Positions 47,726 to 60,000 of a DNA stretch of 64,000 nt are shown piece by piece. The translations under genes and the position numbers were made by a program. The DNA is taken from contig JABYQQ010000021.1 of NCBI GenBank assembly GCA_022605405.1, forward strand, positions 620,001-684,000, in the 5' to 3' direction. The notes under the pieces were generated by a model, which made no database searches, was not told where the DNA came from, and was given only the letters and a program-made list of their open reading frames with translations. Numbering within the stretch: position 1 is the stretch's first letter; each line of letters opens with the position of its first letter. The DNA is from Earliella scabrosa. Its lineage: Eukaryota > Basidiomycota > Agaricomycetes > Polyporales > Polyporaceae.

Positions 47726-49003
47726 ACGTTGCACACAAGTCGCACAACAACCATGACGAATTTGACGCCACGAGCAGCCATTGTTACCAACGCTTCTTCG
47801 GTCAAAAGCATACGAGCCTGCTATGAGGCATGTGGAATGTGCTCTTGGCATCGCTTCCGGTTCGAAGACCGCCAGGGAAACGTCGCACTCAGGCGTAGTG
47901 GCCCGTGGATCACTGAATGAGTAAGCAATGAGCACCTTCTATGCGCGCGTCGTTATGCTCACGCATGATGCAGGTCATGCAGACCTCCGACGCCCTTCGA
48001 ATGACTGAACTACAAGGAGCAAGCGGCATCACACGAGCCCCGTGCGGATGTATTATCGAGGATGCAGAGCAGGCGTTGATCTGTAGTTCGTCATCCAAGC
48101 TAGAAGCCCAGGGTGACACAACATGGCGGTCCCGGCCATTCAAAACGGCCCTCGGTACGCCGATGCATCCGACCGACCGCGACTTCCATGCGCCAAGTTG
48201 CGATGGAGGATCTTTGAGAAGCCCATCACGCCGTCGATATGTTATATCTCGCTCGTCTTGACGTTCCATTCGTTCTCCAAACTGCCAGCGCCGGCTTATC
48301 CCCGTTGTGGCGCTGTCCCGCCGGGGAGCGTAACAATGTTGTGCGATAACGTCGTCGCCCTCATCTGTGTTGTCATTCGGAGGGAATGGGGATACGAAGG
48401 CCTTGGCGGTCCCGTTGAACACGATCGTCATTCAGCAGCCATGTGGGTTTGGAGCTTCTCAAACTCACCTTTCCGAGTCAGCGTCATGTCTCGTTACAGG
48501 ATGAAGACGCTCGGAGGAAACTGATGGATGTCCGTGCGCAGTCCGGAAAGCAAGTCGACGTCGCCGATCTATGCACGCCTTGGAAGAGGTAATTGTAGCG
48601 GTAAGAAGACATCTTGCGCCACTGTTCCGTCGCTAGAATCTCTGCTAGGACGTGATTGTACGCTAACCGTGCTCTACGCTATCTAGCGTCATGATTGCCT
48701 TTCTGGGACTTGCACATCATGCATTGTGGCGACCACGAGATCAGTCGGGATCTGATCATACCGTTGTTAGAAGACGACTCCTCCACCGGGTAGCAAGCAC
48801 CGCCTCTACAGCCTACAGCACTCGTTATCACGCTGGCGCTCGCCCCCGCGTGATGGTCGTACCGTCGTCAAACACGGTCATTGTCGAAAATGGTACGGCC
48901 TTTCACAGCAGACACGATTCGCAACCATGCGGTCGCGTTGTCGAGCGCGCCCCTCCGCGCACGGTACTATCGAAGACGCGGCCCATAGCCGAGAGACGGT
49001 GGG

Positions 49004-49010
49004 TATATAA
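49004..49010 (+). promoter_or_regulatory. TATA box of the fungalysin gene
   Basis: TATATAA within GGGTATATAAGT, 153 nt before the ATG, followed by a pyrimidine-rich stretch (49078-49160), the usual layout of a strongly expressed, inducible basidiomycete secreted-enzyme promoter. Confidence 0.65.
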
Positions 49011-49162
49011 GTTGGGCTGCCATCGCCCCGAACTCTCCAGGCGACTTCGCACACCGTCTTCGCTCCAGACAGACTTTCACAGGTCTCAGTCTCTCCTCGC
49101 TGCTCTCTCGCACGCTTGCACCGTTCACGGACCCCCTCACACGACCTCTTTACTCTTGAGCC

Positions 49163-51088
49163 ATGTTCGCCTTCAAGAAGGTCTTCGCCTCCGTCTACCT
49201 TGCGGTGCTCTGCGCTACCGCTGCGACTGCGGCCCCGTACCCGATCACTTCGAAGTACGCGACCCACCGCACCCGCGAGATCAGCCCGAGCTTCAAGCTC
49301 GAGACTTACCACCCCGCCTCGACCTACGAGGTACGTACAGCACCATCATCCTGACATATCCTTCGGCTTTTGCTAAGCGTGCTCTTTCATTCAGACCTTC
49401 GGGGATGGTGTCGACCACCCTCTGTCTAAGCGCGCCGACGCGTCCATCGAGGAATCTGCCGTTGCCTTCGTGCAGTCCCGCGTCGACGTCGACGCCGACG
49501 CCGTCCACTTGCGCTCCAAGTTCGAAGGCGACACCTCCCGTGTCGTCTACGTCAAGCAGCAGGTGAACGGTGTCCCCGTTGCCAACGCGGTTGCGAACGT
49601 CGCTTTCAACAAGGCCAACAGGGTCTCCGCCTTCGGTTCTTCTTTCCTCAAGCCCAAGAAGGCTGCGTCCGCCACTCCTTCCGTCCCCCTTGAGGAGGCG
49701 ATCAAGATTGCTGAGAAGCAGCTCGACGCCGTCTTCACGGAGGACCTTCCCGAGCCCCAGCTCGAGTACTTTGCCAAGGACGACGGCTCTCTCGTCCTCA
49801 CCCACTCTTTCCAGGTTCACAACGACGAGGCCGGCACCTGGTTTGAGGCATTCGTCGATGCCCACTCCGGCGAGCTCGTCTCGATCGTGGACTTCTTGAC
49901 CCAGGCCACCGTGAGTCGCGCGCGCCTGCATTTATCTTTGATGTTCCGCAATCACTGATGTCTTCCGCTCAGTACCTTGCCCTCCCCGTGTACAAGGAGA
50001 TCCCTCCTGAGGGTTTCGAGACCATCGTTGACCCCGAAGACCCGCTGTCCTCCCCCGAGGGCTGGCACAGCGATGGCACCACCTCCACCTCCAACACCTC
50101 TGGTAACAACATCATTGCATACAAGGGCAGCCAGAGCTCCTTGACGTCGCAGTCGAGCGAGGGTCTCGTGTTCGAGTACCCCATCAACTTCACCACCGCG
50201 CCCACGACGACCGCCAACGTCAACGGCGCGCGCGTCAACGCGTTCTACGCCGGCAACTCCATCCACGACATCCTCTACCGCTACGGCTTCACCGAGTCCG
50301 CGTTCAACTTCCAGAACAACAACTTCGGCAAGGGCGGCCGTGGCAACGACCGCGTCACGATCTCCGTCCAGGACTCGGCCGGCCGCAACAACGCGGATAT
50401 GCTCACCCTCCCCGACGGCCAGACCGGCCGCATGCGCATGTTCCTCTGGACGCTCACCAGCCCCCAGCGCGACGGCGCGCTCGAGAACGACATCGTCCTC
50501 CACGAGTACACCCACGGTCTCACCAACCGCCTCACCGGTGGCGGCACCGCCGCCTGCCTCCAGACCCAGGAGTCCGGCGGCATGGGCGAGGGCTGGTCCG
50601 ATGCGATCGCCGACTGGCTCTCGCAGACGTCGGAGACCGTCAAGGACTTCACGCTCGGCCACTGGGTGATCAACGACGACGCCGGCATCCGCTCGCACCC
50701 GTACTCGACGTCGGCGGAGACGAACCCGCTCCGGTACTCGTCCATCGGCGGCCTGAACGAGGTGCACGACATCGGCGAGGTCTGGGCGAACGTCCTCCAC
50801 GTCGTGTACGGCGCGCTCGTCGAGGAGTACGGCTTCGCGGAGGACGCGCGCACGAACCCGGACAGCGAGGCGGGCAACTCGGTCTGGCTCCACCTCTTCG
50901 TCGACGCCCTCGCGATCCAGCCGTGCAACCCCACACTGCCCACAGGCCGTGACGCGTGGATCCAGGCAGACGCGAACCGCTACGGCGGCGCGAACAAGTG
51001 CTTGCTCTGGAAGGCGTTTGCGAGCCGCGGTCTTGGCCAGAACGCGGCGAACTTCCGGGACGACGAGACGATCCCGTCGGACTGCTGA
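49163..51088 (+). CDS. Fungalysin, secreted M36 zinc metalloprotease
   Basis: Extracellular endopeptidase made as a preproenzyme. Three exons (49163-49330, 49395-49910, 49973-51088) close to 599 codons. A signal peptide (residues 1 to ~23, cut before APYP) precedes the FTP propeptide (YVKQQVNGVPVANAVANVAF), which inhibits the protease until cleaved. The catalytic domain has HEYTH (H405, H409 zinc ligands, E406 catalytic base) and, 29 residues after the first His, E434 in GEGWSD as third ligand, the M36 arrangement. There are several N-glycosylation sequons (e.g. NFTT). The C-terminus (NKCLLWKAFASRGLGQNAANF) is complete. Likely role: nutrient acquisition from protein. Its last ~22 codons are duplicated at 53.7 kb. 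Confidence 0.96.
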
Positions 51089-53480
51089 GCGCCGCCTCCC
51101 GTCGGCGCGCCGCGCTGTACACGGTGAGATATCCTGTATGGCGCGCATGACCTCCATCATGCCCCCACGACCCCGACCTTGCATGGACTACTATGTACTC
51201 GAGTATTTAGCACGGGTAGACATGGGACGGTCGTTGTAGCACAAAATGTTGTATCATCAGCCACGCTCATCGCATTGAATACCACGATAGATACCATCCT
51301 TCTTTCGCGGTTTGATGCTTGCTTATCCGCTTGAACTGAGGTAAGTGCTACATAGAAGTACTGCAACCAAGTCGGTTGAGGAAGTGAGAGGGACTTGTCG
51401 AGTGGCGCGCAAGGCGACCGGTATGACCGTATATGGAAGCTCGATCCCCGGCGATCGCTCCAAATCTGTCCCGACTCCGTAGCTCTACTCTCTCGTACCG
51501 CCCTCTTCTCTCACAAAGCCATACTCCCCGGACGAGGGCAACGGTGTGAGAGATCCTGGTATGATTGCCCCTCATATTGTCCTCCAATGACCCCCTGACA
51601 CGATATCATTGCGTATAGGGAGCCACAAAACTACACTCAACAGCACACACCATGGACGCTATGGACGTCGACGCGCCCGAGGCTCCCACGTCTGCAGCTG
51701 AGAAGTTCCCCGCCGAGATATGGCTCGAGATCTTTCAGCTTGTCCCTCGCTCAAGCGATCTCCACAGCGCCAGCGTCGCTTGCCGGAAGTTCAAGGAGCT
51801 GACCGCTCGGGCACTGCACCGCGACCTCATCTGGACCGACGCGAAGCATGTGTACCAGAACCTCGAACTCTGGTACAAGGATGAAGACATGGCCGCTCTC
51901 GTGCGCTCTCTCGTCCTTGGAACTGGCACGGTACCTGCCGGTGTCTCCGCTAGGGTCATAGACCGCGACGGGACGATTTGCGAGGGAAAAGGGTACAAGA
52001 ACGTGTCCCAGGCGATGGCGCATGGTTACGGCGGCACGTACGCGTCGCCGATGCTGCATGATGCAATGTGGAATCGTATCCAGTCGTTCACCAACCTGTC
52101 CTCGCTCGCGTTGACGGATATGTTCGTCCATGACTACCACATGGACCTCATTCACAACCTCGCGCAGCTCCGCTATCTCCGCCTGGAGGGGGTCTTTCTC
52201 CATTACACCATCACGAGTCGGAACTTCAATCACTCGAAACTTCCCATCACCGAGCTCACCATACTCAACGTCTGTCGCCGGATGGATGCCGACCCTCCGG
52301 ACATCGTCCACATGCATATGCATCACTTCAACCAGCTACAGCAACAGAACCTGAACCCGAACCATCTGCAGGTTCATCAGGCCATCTTCGGGGGGTTCCC
52401 GCCTGACATAACGGACCCACTCGCTGCTCTCCTCTCGTTGGCGACAGGGCAAAGGATCAAGAAGCTCACCGTCGACGCTTCTGCGGACGTGTTCCGCTGC
52501 GTCTTCCAAACGGTCGAAGCGCAGCACCATGGCTGGGTCATTCCCGCGACTCTCGAGGAACTTTACGTCGCCCGTCAGCGCACCTGCGTTTGGAAGAAGT
52601 CCCCTCACATCGCGGCGACGGGCGTGAACCAATTCCCAGACACCCTCTACGACTTCTGCATCCAGGCGCCGAACATCAGGGTCGTCTCCACCCCCCTCTT
52701 CGCGCCGCCGTCGGTGAACGTCGCGCCTGAGGCGCTTCCCCGTGCCCTCGAACGCTTCTCGGGTCCGATCAAGACGGCGCAGCTCATGGCTGCCGTCCGC
52801 GATGTGAAAGCACTCGGCATGCTGGGTGCCGATTCTGGGCTTACGGCGTTGACGAGAATCGCGCTGGTGCGCCCCCATCTGAAGATGCTCATGATAGAGC
52901 GCAAGGGATGGGACCGGGAGGTGATGTTGGCGGTCGCCGAGAACTTCAAGGAGCTCCGCCGGCTCAAGATCGTCTACGCGGGCATGGGTCCCGACGAGGT
53001 ACGTTGGTCATGGCCTTTTCTCAACTCCATCGATATGCTCACTGTGTATTGTGACTCACAGAACGACCTCGTTGCGCTCGCGCCGGACTTCCTCGCCGAG
53101 ATGCCTGAGCTGCACACGCTCGAGCTGTACAAGCTGCCCCCGAACGGCGGGTTCACGCCGTCCCACCCAATGACGCTCTTCGACCCCTCGTTCGAATCGA
53201 TCGAGGAGGAGCTACAGGACATACTCATTTCATGGAACAGGCACTGTCGTAAGCTTCGCAAGGTGCAGCTGCTCGCGGGGTACGTCATGAATCGCGCGTT
53301 CGATGGCGGGCAGTGGAAATTGTCGATCGTTGATCATCTGGACAAGTTCGAGGACCTGCAGTTCTAGGAGGCCCTTTGGTGACTACGTCCTGTGATGTTC
53401 TTCGCTGACTTCTTGGTACTGTTCTTGTCGGATATATGTTCTTGATGCACTCTTTGTTCGTGCTCGCAATCGAAATGCGA
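51011..53480 (+). repeat. Tandem segmental duplication, unit 1
   Basis: The segment from the fungalysin 3' end through the F-box gene and its 3' flank is homologous to unit 2 (about 53729-56290). Shared markers are the fungalysin C-terminus, the non-coding TGCATGGACTAC...CTCGAGTA...TTAGCACGGGTA block, the F-box coding sequence and the GACTTCTTGGTAC 3' flank. Boundaries are approximate. Confidence 0.85.
51652..53367 (+). CDS. F-box protein, copy 1
   Basis: F-box adaptor of an SCF-type ubiquitin ligase (inferred). It starts MDAMDVDAPEAPTSAAE. The F-box is at about residues 18-60 (KFPAEIWLEIFQLVPRSSDL, then RKFKELTARALHRDLIW). Leu-rich repeats follow (LRYLRLEGVFLH, LKMLMIERKGW, MPELHTLELYKLP), the substrate-binding type of C-terminus common in the very large Agaricomycete F-box families. 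A 63-nt GT-AG intron at 52999-53061 is in frame and stop-free, so it can be spliced (550 aa) or read through (571 aa). The intron is confirmed by copy 2, where the equivalent 68-nt segment must be removed. The substrate is unknown. Confidence 0.9.
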   Translation: MDAMDVDAPEAPTSAAEKFPAEIWLEIFQLVPRSSDLHSASVACRKFKELTARALHRDLIWTDAKHVYQNLELWYKDEDMAALVRSLVLGTGTVPAGVSARVIDRDGTICEGKGYKNVSQAMAHGYGGTYASPMLHDAMWNRIQSFTNLSSLALTDMFVHDYHMDLIHNLAQLRYLRLEGVFLHYTITSRNFNHSKLPITELTILNVCRRMDADPPDIVHMHMHHFNQLQQQNLNPNHLQVHQAIFGGFPPDITDPLAALLSLATGQRIKKLTVDASADVFRCVFQTVEAQHHGWVIPATLEELYVARQRTCVWKKSPHIAATGVNQFPDTLYDFCIQAPNIRVVSTPLFAPPSVNVAPEALPRALERFSGPIKTAQLMAAVRDVKALGMLGADSGLTALTRIALVRPHLKMLMIERKGWDREVMLAVAENFKELRRLKIVYAGMGPDEVRWSWPFLNSIDMLTVYCDSQNDLVALAPDFLAEMPELHTLELYKLPPNGGFTPSHPMTLFDPSFESIEEELQDILISWNRHCRKLRKVQLLAGYVMNRAFDGGQWKLSIVDHLDKFEDLQF

Positions 53481-53728
53481 AGTCCGCGTTTTGTCCTTGC
53501 TGCCTTCTCTCTCTGTAACGGCGCCTCATAGCTAATCTTACATATCTAGTACACAGTTCGTCTACACGTCGTAAAGTAGCAGAATTCTCGGGAATCTCAG
53601 ACATCCGCGTCGTACAGTTTGGAATGGTCCGGATGTAAAGTAAGCGTCTGTCTTTCGCTGTAATTACTCCTCATTCATGCGCATCCCCTCGCATTCCTAT
53701 TTGAGTGGTTTTCTGATGCTTGTTCTGA

Positions 53729-53796
53729 AAGGCGTTGGCGGGGCGGGCCGGAACGCGGCGAACTTCGACGACGAGACGATCCCGTCGGAGTGCTGA
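53729..53796 (+). pseudogene. Fungalysin C-terminal stub left by tandem duplication
   Basis: About 22 codons ending RNAANFDDETIPSEC-stop, the counterpart of RNAANFRDDETIPSDC-stop in the fungalysin gene, followed by matching 3' non-coding sequence. Nothing upstream of it encodes protease. It is a passenger fragment marking the left end of duplication unit 2. Confidence 0.88.
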
Positions 53797-54411
53797 GCGT
53801 TGAGAGCCGCGTCGCCGCGCTGGGCTGCGCTGTACGGTGATATAAACCATGTATGCCCTGACCTTGCATGGACTACAATGCACTCGAGTACTTAGCACGG
53901 GTAAACATGGGATGGTCGCACAAAATGTTGTGTCATCGATATCATCAGCCATGCACATCGCGTTCAAGAGACGATAACAACCTCCTGTCACGTTTAGTTG
54001 TTTGTTTAACCCTTTGGACATTCAAACTGCGGTAAGTGTTAGGCTCCATTGGCATTAGCTAGAGCTCAGATGCAGAAGCAAGGGGCCTTGTTAGAACTGA
54101 GTGACGAAGCGCCGTGCGCAAGGCGGCCGGGATACCGTATATGGAAGCTCGGGCCCCGGCGATCGAGATCTGGAATACCCCTTTCCAAATTTGCCCAGTC
54201 CCGAGTCGCCCAGCGAGCGTAACTCTACCTCTGACCACCATCTTCTTTCCCAGAGCCGTACTCCCTCGACGAGGGCAACGGTGTGAGAGATCCTTGTATG
54301 TGATGCGCACACATTACTGCCTAGAGTCGCGTCCCAAGGCCTCCTGACACGAAATCCTTGCATATAGGGAGCCACAGAACCACACTCTCAACAGCACAAA
54401 CCACGGACGCT

Positions 54412-56177
54412 ATGGACGTCGACGCGCCCGAAGGCACCACGTCTGCAGCTGAGAAGTTCCCTGCCGAAATATGGCTCGAGATCTTTGAGCTTGTCCCTCG
54501 CTCGAGCGACCTCCACAGTGTTAGCATCGCTTGTCGCAAATTCAAGGAGCTGACCACTCGTGCCCTGCACCGCGACCTCATCTGGACCGACGCGAAGCAT
54601 ATATACCAGAACCTCGAACTCTGGTATGAGGATGAAGGCATGGCTGCCCTCGTGCGCTCTCTCGTCCTTGGAGCGGGCACGGTACCTGCCGGTGTCCCCG
54701 CCAAGATTGTCGACCGCGACGGGACCATTCGCGAGGAAGGACGGTACAGGAGCATGCTCCAGGGAAGCCGCGCTCACGCTGCTCGACTCGGCATCGATGG
54801 CAACGACCGTATGTACACGTCGCAGATGTTGCATGCTGCCATGTGGGACCGCATCCAGTCGTTCACCAACCTGTCCGAGCTCGCGCTGACGAATATGTTC
54901 GTCCACGACTACCACTTCCAGCTCATCCACGCCCTCGCGCAGCTTCGCTCCCTCCGGCTGGAGGGGGTCGTCCTCCATGGCAACGCCTCTCGGGACTTCA
55001 ATCACTCGGTACTTCCCATCACCGAGCTTACCATGCTCAACGTCCGCCGCGGGACGGGCGCCGACCCTCCGGACGTTGTTCATATGCATATGCATCACTT
55101 CAACCAGCTACAGCATCTGAACCTGAACCCGAATCTCCTCAACCCGAACCATCTGCAGCTTCAACAGGCCGTCTTCGCGGGTTTTCAGCCTCACCCGCCG
55201 GACCCACTCGCTCTTCTCCTCTCGTTGGCGACAGGGCAAAAGCTCAAGAAGCTCACCGTCGATGCTTCTGCAGACGTGTTTCGCTGCGTGTTCGAGGCGG
55301 CCGAAGCGCAGCGCCGTGGCTGGGTCATTCCGGCGACCCTCGAGGAGCTCTACGTCATCCGCAAGCGCACTTGCGTCGGGACGGACGCGAAGCCCGCTCA
55401 CATAACGGCGGCCGAGCACCAGTTCCCGGACACGTTCCTCTACCACTTCTGCGTCCAGGCTCCGAACATCAAGGTCGTCTCCACGCCCATCTTCGCGCCG
55501 CCGTCGGTGAACGTCGCGCCTGAGGCGCTTCCCCACACCCTCGAACGCTTCTCGGGTCCGATCGAGACGGCGCAACTCATGGCTGCGGTCCGCGACGTGA
55601 AGGCGCTCGGCATGCTCAAATGTGGCGTTTCTTCGCGCGAAGGCATCATGGCGTTGACGAACATCGCGCAGGTGCGCCCCCATCTGAAGATGCTCATGAT
55701 GGAGTGCAAGGGATGGGACCTGGAGGTGATCTCGGCGGTCGCCGAGAACTTCAAGGAGCTCCGCCGGCTCAAGGTCGTCTACGAGGGCATGGGTCCCGTC
55801 GAGGTACGTTGGTCACGCTCTCTTGCTACCTCTGTTATCCATGTGCTCATCGTCGCGCCTCGCATGGACAGAACGACCTCGTCGCGCTCGCGCCGGACTA
55901 CCTCGCCGAGATGCCTGAGCTGCACACGCTCGAGCTGTACCAGCTGCCGGTGAGCGGCGGGTTTACGCCGTCGCACCCGAAGACGTTCTTCGACCCGTCG
56001 TTCGAATCGATCGAGGAGGAGCTGCAGGACATCCTGATCCCATGGAACAGGCACTGCCCGAAGCTGCGCAAGGTGCAACTGCTGGGGGGGTACGTCATGA
56101 CGCGTGGCTTTGAGGGTGCGCAGTGGAAGTTGTCCATCGTCAACCGTCTGGACAACTTCGAGGACCTGGAGTTCTGA
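54412..56177 (+). CDS. F-box protein, copy 2 (tandem paralogue)
   Basis: Two exons, 54412-55803 and 55872-56177, closing to 565 codons. The 68-nt intron is required, since reading through it shifts frame. The F-box (KFPAEIWLEIFELVPRSSDL) and Leu-rich region align along the whole length with copy 1. Differences: the copy 1 start ATG is ACG here, so translation begins at the next ATG nine bases on; a longer segment after GTIREEGRYRS (about eight extra residues); an extra NPNLL-type repeat near residue 240; and a four- to five-residue insert (KCGVSSREG). It looks functional. Divergence is strongest in the middle, as expected if substrate recognition is changing. Confidence 0.88.
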
Positions 56178-57034
56178 GGGGGCAGTTGTATGTGCAGTGA
56201 CTGTGTCTTGTGATGGTAGCTCGCAGACTTCTTGGTACCGTTCTTGTCGTGTACGTGATCATGGTGCTTGGTAGTGCTCGCGATCGAGGTGTGTAGTTCT
56301 TCCGGTGACTGGTTGAAGCGAGTCGGTCTGATCGCGTGGTGTATACTAGTTGCGATGTATAGCGTCAATTATATTCTGCCTCTAGTCTGCTAGCATCTTT
56401 GCGCCTCAAACCCGAGTCATGACAAACTGATGCAAACTCTGGTGGATGAACGGTCAATGCTTCCGCTACAGTCCTGCACGCCCGTCTAGACTATCTCTCA
56501 TCCATAGCTGAGTAACAGAGACTGAAAGCGTTCTGCATGATGCATGCATGACTGACTCGCCGGCATACATGCCCGCGTCCATGCACGTCGGGCATGAGAA
56601 GAAGCACTGAAAAAAAGGCATGCTTGGCGTTTGGAACACCTTTTCTGACTCTGTTCGACGCCTTGTCGCCCTTCGAACTTGAAGCTGTTCACTGCGGCCG
56701 TCTCGCTGGCGCAGGCGGGTCTTGCGACGAGTAGGCAGGGCACGAACTTGAAGGTGGAAGGACCGGCGAAACGCCGCGCGCGCTGCTTAGACGCTGTTTG
56801 CCACGAGGCAAATGGAGCCCGTACGCGGTCACGTGTTTGACGCGCAGGGGCGAAAGCGAACATAGACGCTTGGTAGCGCCTGGCTCACGGTTGTTCTCAA
56901 CGTTGATGTCGTCCCTGGCTTCTCCCTCGATATAATCCCCGTCTAACCCTCGACTACCCAGGCGATCCCCCCAGTAGCACAGGCGACACACAACAGTACA
57001 GCGCATCCAACCATCGCCCTCGACAGCGACGACG
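56178..57034. other. Intergenic, F-box copy 2 to coiled-coil gene
   Basis: 3' flank of F-box copy 2 (homologous to that of copy 1 up to about 56290), then the promoter of the next gene. CCTCGATATAATCCCC near 56927-56940 may be a TATA-like element. No gene recognised. Confidence 0.5.
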
Positions 57035-60000
57035 ATGTGGTCCAAAATCAGCAGCGCACTCGGCAAGCGTCCAGAGACACCCGCACTGGACGAAGACGAA
57101 GACAGGCCGCCAACGGTCCTCTCGACCGTATTCAACCAACATCCGAATCTCTCCAACTTTCACGACCCCAACGAGGTGCCCTTTCCATCACCTAGTCCTC
57201 CCGCATCGCCCTCAAGGTCTGGCCGTCGTGGTCTCTTCAAGCGGTCAGCAAAGACATGGAACGACAACGACTCTGCCCCCCATTTGCCCATGAAGCTCTC
57301 GATACCCCACCTCAAGAAGGTGAAGTCGTCCCTCCATACATCTGCTAGTGAGTGTTTGCTCTTGCTTCTCGTCCTCTCCGTCGTCCCATGGGAAAGCTAT
57401 CGTCCGGTGTGCGGTATTGCCGCGGTACTGTGTTGACGTACGAGCGGTTGTGGCAATGATGTCAGTCATACGTACTGCATCTGCTACCTTCGCTCGCCTA
57501 TTCTTTTGGGAACATAGCGTGCTGCTTCAGACGTTGCAGTCCTTGCGCTCGCTTTGAATCGTGGTACTAACCAGCCTTGTCACAGGCTCGGACGCGTCCT
57601 CAATAAGTCGTGCATCCACAGACTCAAGTCAGCAACGACAGTCGCAGGACTCCGTCCGCCCGCAAGACATCGCTCGAACACCGATCACTCCCACCGTCGA
57701 AGGGCGGTTCAACTCTTTACGTTCAATTCTCCGTGACGGCCACACTCCTGCCACAGGGCAGAGTGTCCGCTTCTTTTCCCGCGACGCCTACAAGGTTATC
57801 ACCCCAGATGTCTCCAACGCGAGCGCAAGTGGCAGCGAACCTTCACCCGCCTCGTTTGGTGCCCGAATCAAGGCAACAAGCAGTACACCCGTCCGTCCCC
57901 CACTGCAGGATGTCTTCTCTCCCCCGCTTGCTTCATCATCTAAACTCTTACCTCCCGTCAACGACTCCAACATCTTTGACCTTTCACAAGACATTGATCT
58001 TCCGCCCATCCCCATCAGTAAAGACCTCCCACATCTACTCGACAGCGCCATCGAGATACCTTCAGATGCCGATACCGAAGGCACAGTACTGCGGCCTGAA
58101 GTATTAGGCGAGTTCCGGTCGAGTACCCCCTCAAAGCATGACAGGAGCCATTCCTTCAGCTTTGGCCAGACCGTCTTCCATTCGTTAGGGGCGGCTGTCC
58201 GCGACTCCCCCGCGTCGAATACAAGCTCCTCAAATTCGCGACGCGGCTCGCTGAAGCCCAAAGGCAACCGGAACCGTGCATATAGCGACACTGTTTTCCA
58301 CTCCTTCATGCAAGGGTCCCCAGCGTCGACAACGAAGGAGGTTCTTCCTGAAGCTGACATCGACGACAGGTCATCCAGCGCACTCGTCCTCTACCCTGCT
58401 CCCACATCACCAGAGAAGGAGAAAGACCCCTTCGGCACCCATGCGACAGCCTATTACACACCCGGCACTGGTGTACCACCTACACCACCACAAGCAGTAG
58501 CTGCACACAACCGGAAGGTGTCCCGCGAGGAAGACCTCATTCTCTCCCTCCGCACGCAGCTCGCGCTGCAGACCGAGCTATGCGCACAGTACGAGATCGA
58601 CCTGCGCGGGAGGGATGAGATGACGCGCATGCTGCAGTCGCAATGCGACGAGGCGATGCGCGAGTGCGAGCGGCGCAAGAACGTGATCCGTGGATGGCGT
58701 AAACGCGTCGCCGAGCTCGAGCGCTGCGTCAAGGGTCTCCAAGAAGAAGTCAACCGCAGCCGCGAGGAGAGCTTCGAGCGGAGCGTGATGGACGAGGCCA
58801 GCAACCAGGCCCTGCGCACGCTGCACCGGCGCATCGAGGAGCTCGAACGCGAGAAGGCCGCGGTCGAGAAGCGCGAGCGCGCGACAAACGAGGAGCTTCA
58901 GAATGCACGGGAGGCGCTCGACGGCGCGAAGGTGGAGCTGAGCCGCCGCGACGAGGCCGAGCGCGAGCTCCAAGACGGCATCGCTCGTGCGCGCGAGCAA
59001 ATGGAGTCGATGGACGTGAGCATGAACATGAGCCTCTTCGAAGGTGACCGGTCTCGCGCGTACTCAATGTCTGCGCCCGCGTGGGAGGAAGAGAAGAAGG
59101 CACTGACGGCTACGAACGAGACTCTGCGCTCGGAGAATCTCGCTCTGCAGACGCAGCTTGCCGATGCGCGCGAGGAGGCGATCAAGAAGGACGGAGAGCT
59201 CGGCGTGCTCAAGGCCGAGCTCGAGGCCCAGTGGAAGAGCACCGAGGTGCAGACGGAGAAGATCGCGGGATTGGAGAAGCAGAGGGAGGAGCTGCGGGAG
59301 GAGGTCGACGCGCTCAATGCGCGTATCAGCGAGATGGAGGTCGACTGGACGCAGGCGGAGAACAGGAAGAATGAGCTTGAAGCGCAGGTGCAAGAACTCT
59401 GGGATGCGAAGGATGAGCTTGAGAGGGAGCGGGGCGAGGTACGATGTCTTCTCAGGTGTCATGTCTACGACAGAGCTGATGCTTGCCTGCGTTCATAGCT
59501 CGACGACCAGCTTCGCTCGGAGCAGGAACACGCCGAGGAGCTCACCATTGCGCTCCGTGAACGCGAAGACAAGGTCACCGCGCTCGAACAAGAGCACAAG
59601 TTCGCGGTCGACCGTGCAACCCGCGTCGAGGCCCGGCTGCGGGAGCGCGAGACTGAGCTGTCCGAGCTCACCAAGAAGCAGGCCGAGCGCGAGAACGACG
59701 CGGAGGCGGCACAGAGCGAGATCGCGAAGATGAAGCGCGAGCATGCTCGGATCGTGAACGAGCAGAGCCGCACGCTGCAAGACGTCGTTGCACGCGAAGT
59801 CGAGGCTCGCGCAGCCATGGAAGGCATGGTCCGCGAGAAGGCGGAGGCGGACGTCCAGGTCAACAGCCTCAAGGAGCGCACAAGCGCGCTCACCGCGGAA
59901 GTGGAGAGGCTCCGTAGACAGGTGCACGAACTCCAGCAGGAGAGCGCGGACAAGGAGGTGAAGCTTGTGCAGCTTGCCAAGCAGCGCGCACAAGACAAGG

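Larger units (their letters stand above)
46244..49162. other. Gene-poor interval with repeat fragment upstream of fungalysin
   Basis: About 2.9 kb. The only item I can support besides the promoter elements is the repeat at 47494-47636 inside a plus-strand open frame at 47231-47725. The rest (46.3-47.0, 47.9-48.9 kb) shows no domain. Confidence 0.5.
53729..56290 (+). repeat. Tandem segmental duplication, unit 2
   Basis: Direct repeat of 51011-53480 displaced by about 2.7 kb; the offset varies from ~2,711 to ~2,751 because of small indels. It contains the fungalysin stub and F-box copy 2. Confidence 0.85.

Noticed and set aside
49952..51184. 410-codon minus-strand open frame antisense to fungalysin
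   Set aside because: Arises from strong GC3 bias of the protease exon; Val/Arg/Glu-rich with no domain.
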